From assembly GCF_027244095.1 (NCBI RefSeq), contig NC_069662.1, forward strand, positions 10,690,501 to 10,754,500: 64,000 bases of DNA, written 5' to 3'. The first letter of the stretch is position 1; every line of letters starts with the position of its first letter. The position numbers and the translations under genes were made by a program. Positions 57,001 to 64,000 of the stretch are shown in pieces. Origin of the DNA: Hemicordylus capensis. Its lineage: Eukaryota > Chordata > Lepidosauria > Squamata > Cordylidae. The notes under the pieces were generated by a model. That model did no database searches and was not told the DNA's origin. It saw only the letters and a list, made by a program, of their open reading frames with translations.

Positions 57001-60000
57001 CCACCACCATCAGAGAAGCTGGGGTATGACAATATTCAAGTGTAGCTACCAGCTTTGGCTCCGATAGTGAGAGCATTCAGAGAAGGGCCTCTGACTGGGT
57101 GAGTAGAAAGGTTGGAGTGGGCCCTGGGACAAAAAGTGAAGATGGGCCCTCCTCCTCACCTCCCAGTCTTCTTCTTCTTCAAAGAGGTGGTGAAGGGAGA
57201 GCAAAGTGCAGGCTCTCTCTCAGCGAGCGGGTGCCCTTTCCCTCATGAGTCTGGGGATACTTGTCTGTCCTTGACCATTATAGGTCTATCCTAATTCTGA
57301 CATGGAACAGTGACAGGACAGATGGATACGAGAAGCAACCTAGGAACCTTCCTCTCTTTTTTACTTGTCTTCCCGTGCAGTCATGACTTCATCTGTCCAA
57401 CTAATTAGGGATGTGCAAACTGGTTCAAATTCGAACCGATTTGAATTTGAACCAGTTCGAATTCAAACTGGTTCAGTTCAATGGTTCAAATTCGAACTAA
57501 CCAGCCATCAGGTTCGAGCTGCAGGTTTGAATTCGAACCAAACTGGGGGGTTTCAATTCAAACCTGTTCAAACTGGTTCACACTAGTTTGGACATCCAAA
57601 ATGTCCTACCATCCAAACTCCAAAGCAATCGGACACTCATACGATATTTTATGAAATTTTGAAATATATTTATATTTTTTCTCAAAGGTTATAATGTGAC
57701 ACGAACCAGCCAATTATCCTTTATTCTGTAGCAGCTTGGGGCACAAAACCCCAAGGCAATTGGACACTCCTCTGATTATTGGTGAATTTTTAAAGTATTT
57801 TTTAATAATGAGGATTGCAGCAAATGTATAGCTTCACCCTACTCACTTTTGGAGGTTCAAACCAGTTCAAACCAGTTCAAATCTGAACCAAACCGGGGGG
57901 GGGGGGGGGTTGAGCAAAAGAAAAACCGAACCTCCCCCTCCTGGTTTGAACGCGGTTCAAATATGAACCGAACCGGGCAAACCGGTTTTCTGCACATCTG
58001 TACAGCTGATGCTCTGGTTCAATTGACAACCCTTCTTCCTGCCTGTTTTGGGGGGGAAAGGGGATAGTAGTCAGAACACCAACTAGATAAGAAAAAAGCA
58101 TGAAGTCATGATAGAATCTTCTTTCACTGCCCCAGTTCTATTGAAAAGACAAGCGTGTTTTTCTAAATTGAAAAGTTGAGCGGTTTTTCTGCGTTGTGAC
58201 CTAACTGTAGCAGTGAATGCAAATTGCACTAGGAGATTAGAAGTACACCAGTTACCAGCCTTTTTGTAGACACATGAAATAAATTTTTAATGTTTTCATG
58301 TGAGCCTTAGCTGAGTATCTCATTGTGCTGGATTTTCTTCATAAACAGCCATGATCTTTAATAGCCAGTAGTGGTGATAGTGATGATGATAGAAGCTATA
58401 GCATTCTTTGTAGAACTATTACTTTAAGGCTGCATTAAATTCCTAATCACGACCACTAACAACATCCCTTAATGTATTTTTTACATTTTTATGTACATCC
58501 TAGCAAGTTTTTCCTTTTCTGCACCCCCAAAACAGCTCCATCACTTTCTGAGAAGTGGATCATTTAACAACAGTGCTGGAGAAAAGGTTTCCTTTGATGA
58601 AAATGGGGAATTAGTTGCTAGATTGGATATCATCAACTGGGTCACATTCCCAAACCAGTCTTTCCGTAGAGTCCGAGTGGGAAAGATAGAACCAGATAGT
58701 CCCACAGGCCAGGTGTTCACAATTCATGAAGATGACATTCAGTGGCCCAGCAGATTTAACCAGGTAGGATCTGTGTATCTTTGAAGATGTCTCCATTCAT
58801 TTCCACAGTGGGCCAATGCTACCAGCACTAATTTGTTGTGTTCCATTCGATAAGATACTGGATGAAAACATGAAGTTCTGGATAGAGATTTAGTTGCTCA
58901 AGAATTTTTTCTAGGCTGAAAATCAGCATTCAGCATCTTTAAGCTGTGCTGGGACCTTCAGACAGTGAAGGTCGGTTCCTAGTGTGAGGATATGAAATCT
59001 TTAATAAGGTGGGAGTAGAAAAATTATTGCCAAGTGACTCAGCAATGCCTCAGTTGAACTGGCAAGCAGAGCAGACCTAGCATATCTCCATCATGAGAGT
59101 GGTGGAATCTGCTTAGTTCTCTGCTCTCATTGCATTGGGAGAATCCTGTCTAGTGGCATTATTGGGGATCACCCATACCCTTTTGAAGAAACAGGAGAAG
59201 GAAGAACTTCCAATAGGCCGCTGTGATGTTTTTGCCAAATTCTTTGCCGATGAGGTTGCTCATCTCCTCTCTGAGTTGGAATCTGATTGTGCTCTATCCA
59301 TTGAGGTGATGGAGGTAATATCTTGTGATGTCATTTGGGATACATTCGAGCTTGTGGAGACTGAGAGATGTTTCCATCTACTCTCTAAGAAGAAAGGAAG
59401 CATTTGATAAGAAGGTAAGAAGCCCAGTCTGAAATAGCTGGTGAAGACTAACCACATTGGCCATTCTGAACACAATCGTTTCATTGGCCAGAGTGTCTAT
59501 TAACCCTCCTCTCCTCTCCCCTATGCTGTACTTGTGAACCAGCAATGCAGAGGAAAGGGTGTAGAGTGAGATTATGAACCTTTGTGATTTCAACTCCCCA
59601 AAAATAAAACACTGCCCTCTTTCATGTATGGACAGGCACGGCCCCTTTCTCTGTGTAATGACCATTGCCATCCTGGCTATAGTAGGACAAAGGCAGAAGG
59701 GAAACCATTTTGCTGCTATGATTGCCTTCCATGCCCAGAAGGGAAAATTTCCAACCAAAAAGGTAAGAGATATTACCTGTGGTGTTTGTGTTGTGCATGG
59801 GAAGACATCTAGGCATGCTGGCAATGGCTTTGATCTCCCTTTTAAAAAATCCCAACAATCCATGAAGTCTCAATTTTTTCTGTTCCACTTCTGGCTGCCA
59901 TTACCCTTTCTTCACAAACGCTCCTGAATGAGGAGCATGCTGGGGGCAGGATCCAAGCCTAGAAAACTGGTACATGAACCAGGGCCAATTGATGAAGAAA

Positions 60001-61419
60001 AAATACCCCCATTAGAGGGCAATGGAAAGAGAGGAAGCTCAAATAGGTAAAAAGTGGGAGGAAGGGGAGGGGCCAGGAAGTCAGGGTGTGGTATATAAGG
60101 ATATCAAAGCCAATGATGAGGCGGCTGTAGCCAGACTCTGGATAAAGCCAGAGAGACAAACAGAGGCTTAATGGAAAGCAAGCAACTTTGGGAGGTAAAG
60201 GCTTAGGGTGCTGGAACCCCTTCAAGTCCATTCTGAATCTCAGCTAAGCCCCAATCCAAAATATTGAAGGCTGAGAAAGAGGCCTTGTGTTACAGAATCC
60301 ACCCTCTGTGACAGAACTGGGTTTCTCCTGCTGATTTTGGACATAAGAGCTGGATCTCTACCCATGGCAGAATATTTCCATGCAGTAATGGGGAACATTA
60401 GATGTAGAACTAACAGTCCTAATACAGGTCTTTATAATGCTCAGATTATAAATGCTCAGATTATACTGCAAGGCACTGTACATTCCACTGCAATAATATA
60501 TATATAATCTTTTTCAGACATGGACAACTGCATCCCATGTGCAGAAGATCATTATCCAAGCAATGGCCAGGATTTTTGTATTCCCAAGGCCATCAACTTT
60601 CTGACTCATGGAGAAGCTTTGGGGATCAGTATGGACATTTTTGCTCTGTCCTTTACTTTCATCACAGCTTTTGTGCTGAGGATCTTCCTGAAGCACAAGA
60701 ACACTCCCATTGTCAAAGCCAACAACCGCAGCCTCACCTACACTCTCCTCATCTCCCTCCTTCTGTCCTTCCTTTGTGTTTTGTTGTTCATTGGCAAGCC
60801 TGAGAGGATCACATGTCTCCTTCGACAAGCTGCTTTTGCCATCATCTTCTCTGCGGCGGTTTCTTGCATCCTGGCCAAAACCACCATTGTGGTTCTGGCT
60901 TTCATGGCCACCAAGCCAGAGTCCAGCATGAGGAAATGGGTGGGGAAAAGGTTGGCCTACCTCATCGTTCTTTGCTGCTCTCTCATTCAAACCACCATTT
61001 GTACAGTGTGGCTGGCAACTTCCCCACCATTCCCGGATCTAGACATGACCTCCATGGCTAAAGAAATGATCCTGGAATGTAATGAAGGCTCCACTGCCAT
61101 GTTTTATTCTGTGCTGAGCTTCCTGGGCTTCCTGGCTACAGTGAGCTTCATTTTGGCTTTCTTGGCCAGGAAGTTACCTGACAGCTTTAACGAAGCCAAG
61201 TTTATCACCTTCAGTATGTTGGTCTTTTGCAGCGTTTGGTTATCCTTTCTTCCAGCCTACTTGAGCACAAGGGGAAAATATATGGTTGCCGTAGAAATAT
61301 TCTCTATTTTGGCCTCCAGTGCTGGCTTACTCTCTTGTATCTTTTTCCCAAAATGTTTTGTAATTTTACTGCGGCCTAATTTGAACCAAAGGAGGGAGCT
61401 GATCAGAAGAAAGATCTAA
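47735..61419 (+). CDS. V2R gene B: vomeronasal type-2 receptor, six exons, intact
   Basis: Exons: 47735-48000, 51071-51362, 52975-53835, 58536-58763, 59636-59762, 60518-61419. The lengths (266, 292, 861, 228, 127, 902) sum to 892 codons, 891 residues plus stop, with phases 2, 0, 0, 0, 1 and consensus splice signals. Domains: signal peptide within 1-40, Venus-flytrap ligand domain about 45-549, nine-cysteine linker (C556, 560, 575, 576, 579, 582, 596, 599, 612) and 7TM at about 628-868, with the class C disulfide cysteines C691 (TM3) and C779 (second extracellular loop). Family role: peptide or protein pheromone detection in Go-type vomeronasal neurons. No exon stop or frameshift is seen. It is the inverted paralogue of gene C and diverges from it across a 14.5-kb spacer. 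No AATAAA is visible in the first 300 bases after the stop. Confidence 0.96.
48268..48489 (+). repeat. SINE-like repeat, diverged
   Basis: AACTGGGCAAATAGGCACCC, a degraded GGCCCTAT block, ATGAGCCCTCTTGGTCAGGA and TTGAAATGTGGCACATGAAT follow the order of the 34905-35229 family. Confidence 0.45.
48490..49400 (-). mobile_element. L2-like LINE 3' portion in gene B intron 1
   Basis: On the - strand: [40 protein letters not shown] and [20 protein letters not shown], with the tail at the (TTTA)n run 48490-48516. An internal segment around 48660-48900 interrupts it. 49401-51070, the rest of intron 1, holds no gene I recognise; a CYS-containing frame near 50340-50405 is too short to name. Confidence 0.65.
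51071..51362 (+). CDS. V2R gene B exon 2
   Basis: Acceptor CTCTCCTTACAG, donor CAG/GTAAGATG, 292 nt. The first base completes Leu89, then [20 protein letters not shown] and on through NLCIYKIPQ (residue 186). [20 protein letters not shown] is typical of V2R lobe 1. An upstream AG at 51001-51002 would extend the frame but breaks the phase with exon 1, so 51071 is preferred. Confidence 0.95.
51655..51850 (-). mobile_element. BovB-like LINE 3' fragment
   Basis: GTGAAGTCAGTGTTGACTCT, GACCACATAGATAGATTCTC and TGGTGCATTCATTGCTGTCA correspond, in reverse, to the squamate BovB 3' region as I recall it. Short and eroded. In gene B intron 2. Confidence 0.5.
52070..52390 (+). mobile_element. CR1-like LINE relic, counterpart of 26800-27235
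   Basis: Inverted match to the relic in gene C intron 2 (TAATCATGAGAGTGATTG, ATTTCTGGTCCTCACAGCTA, GTAGAGCTGCAGAATGTGTA). The CR1 landmark GAAAAGGGCAATCAAGGTGA is visible. Old. Confidence 0.5.
52975..53835 (+). CDS. V2R gene B exon 3 (Venus-flytrap core)
   Basis: Acceptor TTTTTTTAAAAACAG, donor CAG/GTAATCCC, 861 nt, phase 0 at both ends. Residues 187-473: [57 protein letters not shown] and [20 protein letters not shown]. The polypyrimidine tract is a long (TTTC)n/(T)n run. Four codons longer than in gene C. Confidence 0.96.
53889..55375 (+). mobile_element. Old L2-like LINE end broken by a later LINE insertion
   Basis: 53889-54001 and 54888-54993 are direct repeats of about 110 bases (AAGCTTAGTTGGCATTAGTT / AAGCTTAGTCAGCATTGATT; CTGACTAGATCAACCGGGA in both). 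They flank a reverse-transcriptase fragment. After 54993 the L2-like 3' end continues (AGGGCCTTCTCCGTTATTGC, CCCAGGCTGTGGAACTCA) to 55375. The single uninterrupted counterpart in gene C is 22836-23335 (- strand). Confidence 0.65.
54040..54870 (+). mobile_element. LINE reverse-transcriptase fragment (YADD type)
   Basis: Pieces read [18 protein letters not shown], then [20 protein letters not shown] and [17 protein letters not shown], then [20 protein letters not shown] and [12 protein letters not shown]. This is the RT palm (catalytic YADD) and thumb of a non-LTR element different from the L2-like and Dong-like ones. There is a large internal deletion between the first two blocks, and stops break the frame. 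Confidence 0.75.
55567..55900. mobile_element. hAT-like MITE with 8-bp target duplication
   Basis: Ends CAGGGGCGTAACTACC and CCAACGCCCCTG; flanks GTTGTGAA (55559-55566) and GTTGTAAA (55901-55908) match 7/8. In the inverted gene C intron the flanking sequence (AAAAGGGACC) is continuous near 22605-22625 with no element, an empty site. Confidence 0.8.
55909..57405 (+). other. Gene B intron 3, middle part
   Basis: Homologous in places to gene C intron 3 (TTATTGTCAATAAATCAATTGATG near 55969 against the reverse of 22535-22560). Contains a (GGGA)n/(GA)n run at 56060-56096 and a TAGAGATGTGCAC hAT-type end at 56765. No gene. Confidence 0.5.
57406..58002. mobile_element. hAT-like TAGGGATGTGC element
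   Basis: Starts TAGGGATGTGCAAACTGGTT and ends GGTTTTCTGCACATCTGTA. Flanks CAACTAAT (57398-57405) and CAGCTGAT (58003-58010) match 6/8. The interior is full of GGTTCAAATTCGAACC-type palindromic words. Non-coding. In gene B intron 3. Confidence 0.65.
58536..58763 (+). CDS. V2R gene B exon 4
   Basis: Acceptor CCCCCAAAACAG, donor CAG/GTAGGATC, 228 nt, phase 0 at both ends. Residues 474-549: [40 protein letters not shown] through [10 protein letters not shown]. The region just after the donor is still recognisably similar to gene C. Confidence 0.95.
59636..59762 (+). CDS. V2R gene B exon 5 (cysteine-rich linker)
   Basis: Acceptor CATGTATGGACAG, donor GTAAGAGA. Residues 550-591: [42 protein letters not shown], plus the first base of Asp592. 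The long frame 59574-59927 is another register. Confidence 0.95.
60092..60100 (+). promoter_or_regulatory. Conserved intronic TATA-like block (gene B intron 5)
   Basis: CAGGGTGTGGTATATAAGGA after GGGGAGGGGCC, matching the block in gene C intron 5. It lies about 420 bases before exon 6. Whether it drives any transcript is unknown. Confidence 0.25.
60518..61419 (+). CDS. V2R gene B exon 6 (7TM domain)
   Basis: Acceptor AATCTTTTTCAG ends at 60517; 902 nt to the TAA. Residues 592-891. Spans at about 628-648, 663-683, 693-719, 737-758, 783-805, 818-839 and 845-868. Motifs [49 protein letters not shown]. The in-frame ATG at 60520 is internal to the receptor, not an independent start. Confidence 0.96.
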
Positions 61420-61783
61420 AGATTTTATGGTCCTGATCCAACCAAAACTATCCATAAGGAGGTCCTATTGTAAACTCTAGGTGTGAATTCAATTGTGACT
61501 TCTCTACTTCATTGTTCATTCAATTGCGGCAGGATCAAGGCCTTGGTTTATTGCCATAGGCATGTAAGTCTTGGGTTGGGTCTAAATGTATTGCAAACTG
61601 TGGCATTAATCTAGGAGTGAATCTATGTCAATTCCTTCAATTTATGCTCATCTGTTGCCACACTGATTTAAACCACTTGTGCCGTTTTTGCTGGTCAATC
61701 TATTGAAGGACTGTAGCCTTCAGGAAAAAAAATTTATGATTGCCTTGACACATAATCCAATTCAGAAATGAAATATGTCTTCT
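61420..61783 (+). other. Gene B 3' UTR and flank
   Basis: GGTCCTGATCC and AGGAGGTCCTATT are shared with the reverse strand just below gene C (16170-16225), so the duplication includes the first part of the 3' flank. No AATAAA is seen in the first 300 bases after the stop. Confidence 0.5.
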
Positions 61784-62040
61784 TCTTTATATTTATTTCT
61801 CTAAGACGTACCTGTGGCTTATCCCATTCATGGCAGCTCTCACGAGAGTTCACAGGCAGCTTCAAATAGATAGCAACGGGGGAGAAAACAGGGGAGAAAA
61901 CAGTGAGGGCAGCCAGTGACAGTCCAGAGGAGGCAACAGGAGGAAGTGGCAGCCAGCCGGCAGGAGAAACAGGTAGCTGGCCAGTGGTAGAAAGTGGCAG
62001 GGGGAGATGGCGACTGGGGGAAGAGAAGTGGGGGGAGGAT
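61784..62040 (+). mobile_element. Helitron-like 5' end fragment
   Basis: TTTATTTCTCTAAGACGTACC-type start and CATGGCAGCTCTCACGAGAG match the 5' part of the element at 21948-22362. The 3' hairpin and CTRR end are missing, so it is 3'-truncated. Confidence 0.45.
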
Positions 62041-62310
62041 AGAAGGCAGCGTAGGATCCCCATCTCTTACAACTTTTTAAAAGGCAGCAAGACGCATTTC
62101 TTCACCCAGGCTCTTAATCAGATAGTGTTTTAATTTTGTTTTTAATAGTTGTAACACTTTAAATATTAAATTGTTGTGCTGTTTGAATCTTCTTGTCTGT
62201 TGTTTTTATTGTTTTGTTGTAAACCTCCCAGAGACTTGCGTTTTGGGCGGCATACAAGTGGTTTAAATAGATAGATAAATAAATAAACAAACAAACAAAC
62301 AAACCATAGA
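62041..62310 (+). mobile_element. L2-like LINE 3' tail
   Basis: CATTTCTTCACCCAGGCTCT, TTTTGGGCGGCATACAAGTG and (ATAA)n(ACAA)n, parallel to 15118-15400. Confidence 0.55.
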
Positions 62311-64000
62311 GTGGGCGGACCAGACCCACCCACCCCTCCATGCCTGTCACGGTTCTCACTGGTTGCGTCTTTGAGCAAATGTCATGCCACATGTCTCTGA
62401 GCTGCTCAAGCCATTGCCCGGCTTCTAAGCCTGTCAGAGGAAAATGTCACATTGGGGGATGCTTTCTACTTTGGCTCTTGTCCCACCCTCTGGTAATTAG
62501 AAGACAAAGGGGACTGGATAGCAAGACGGGAACTATGTGCTTTGGTCTCAAAAATTGAATCTGTTTAAAAAGTATGTTCACAAGCACATTTAGTCGCGAT
62601 GGCACTATAAACTGGGCAACCCATTTAGATTGCTGCAAATAGGGCTTGCAACACTCCAACGAATCATAGAGGGTCATGTAGAGGGTTCAGAGAGGGACAG
62701 GTGGATGAAACCACTTGAGCTGTGCAAGGCTGCTGGGGAAGGAATGGCCATTGTTGGGTAGCAGGAGAGCTATCTGTGGCCATAAAATGACCCCCAGCTT
62801 CGAAGATCTTTAAACAAATATTTAATAAATTAGCATTTAATAAATGAGACATTTAAACAAATATTTAACTATGCCATGCACACCAGAACCACCCCAAACC
62901 ATCCACAAACTGGCCTGGGAGTTTCGACTTGAAATCAAGCCAAACTGGGACTGGTCCAGCTCATGGGGGAGCCCTCAAACCAGGCCAGTTTGAGTACGAA
63001 CAAGACTGACCTCATGCCAGTTCATGCATCAGTATTTAGTATCACCCTGATCTGTTCCTCAGTAAGTGCTGACTGCATGTCTCCCTCTGGGAAATTTGCT
63101 TTATATGTCTTCTGTCCATCAATATCATTGATACTGAGCATGTGCTGAGTGCCTCTACGCTTCTGCCGTGTTGTAAGACCCCTTTCTTCTTCTGTTTATT
63201 CTGAGCATGTCCAGAGTCATCAGAGCCACACCTGCATACATGAGCAGGTTTGAGAAGTATTGTATAGTTGTTTGAGGATTGTAAGATCAGTACTGGTAGG
63301 AAAGAGAACCCAAGTCTAAATCCCTTTCTCGGGCATAAAGCTGAAAATACACAATAAGGTCATCCTCACCAGCAGCTGTTTCTTGGTAGGAGAGGGTTAA
63401 CCTGGGTACCAAGACTCCTCTGGATCCTTGCAACACCCTCCTCCCCACTGCCTGTCAAGCTGGGTTACCCAGATGTTCTACTCTGTCCTTCACCTAGGTA
63501 GGACAGAAATGTCTGCGGCCCTGCCTTTGTTTTTGGTTGTGTGGGTGCACACAGTGGGTTTTGCAGCTCGTGGGGCCAGTGTCCATAGAGTGCTGTGTCT
63601 TGCAAGGCCATGGGAAAGAGCCCTCAAGCATTGGCATGGTCTGTTGCTCTGCTTCCTCTGCAATGCATTCTGGGATAATGGAGGACCTTCACAATAATGA
63701 AGGACCTCCTTCCTTTTTCTGGACTCTTAAGCTTACTTTCCTTTCAGTACAATTTTGATTGAGAGTTAGCATGAGCACATGGATGCGGTTTTGGTTGTTA
63801 AACGCCAAATGCAATATGCAGATTACAGTAAAACAGGAGTCACTAGAGCCTTGTCTGGAGGAACAGGGTGCACCATACATAGGTGGAAGATGGCATTGAG
63901 ATAATTATGTCATTATAAAGCACTCCATCATTCATTCATCCATATTCCAAAGATGATAGCAGGGAACACACACAGTTGATATCATGAAATGGGTTCTGGA
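62311..64000. other. 3' intergenic stretch without recognised gene
   Basis: No V2R exon seen. A block at about 63350-63690 carries TGCAATGCATTCTGGGATAA, which in reverse resembles the CCCACAATGCA core of the 6490-6975 repeat family. 62870-63030 has CAAACTGG/CCAGTTTG words as in foldback elements, but no ends were found. Confidence 0.3.

Noticed and set aside
60520-61419. Stand-alone 299-residue 7TM protein starting at 60520
   Set aside because: Acceptor signal, phase and the preceding exon show this Met is internal to V2R gene B.

Overview
The window looks like a squamate (lizard or snake) chromosome segment. It carries a cluster of vomeronasal type-2 receptor (V2R) genes with the usual six-exon layout, embedded in dense reptile-type repeats: 5S-rRNA-like SINEs, Sauria-type tRNA SINEs, CR1, L2-like, BovB-like and Dong/R4-like LINEs, hAT-like foldback elements, Helitron-like elements and two solo LTRs. 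No bacterial features are present. Host protein-coding DNA is confined to V2R exons; nearly all other long open frames are repeats or antisense shadows.

There are three V2R genes and one relic. Gene A (+ strand) enters from the left edge with only its last two exons in view (1578-1704 and 4971-5872). Gene C (- strand) has all six exons between 33259 and 16232 (exon 1 at the right) and reads as an intact 887-residue receptor. Gene B (+ strand) has all six exons between 47735 and 61419 and reads as an intact 891-residue receptor. Splice sites and intron phases agree exactly between B and C, and exons 1, 2, 4, 5 and 6 have identical lengths (266, 292, 228, 127 and 902 nt). A short relic of the last V2R exon lies at about 41555-41674 between them.

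B and C diverge head to head and are two arms of an inverted duplication. Homology includes parts of their introns, the first part of the 3' flank and at least several hundred bases upstream of exon 1, including a TATA-like block. Comparing the arms orders the transposon insertions: an L2-like tail in intron 3 and a CR1 relic in intron 2 are shared, while a hAT-like MITE in B (with an empty site in C), Helitron-like insertions in C and a Dong-type LINE in C appear later.

Layout: 1-6.5 kb end of gene A with hAT-like foldbacks; 6.5-16.2 kb intergenic repeats, a 187-bp-arm hairpin and a solo LTR; 16.2-33.3 kb gene C; 33.3-47.7 kb divergent spacer with a chain of hairpins (42.7-43.1 kb), CR1, a second solo LTR and the V2R relic; 47.7-61.4 kb gene B; 61.4-64 kb 3' flank. 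By family knowledge the receptors act in vomeronasal sensory neurons, binding mainly peptide or protein cues through a Venus-flytrap domain and signalling through a class C 7TM bundle. All repeat names are by eye, without database searches.
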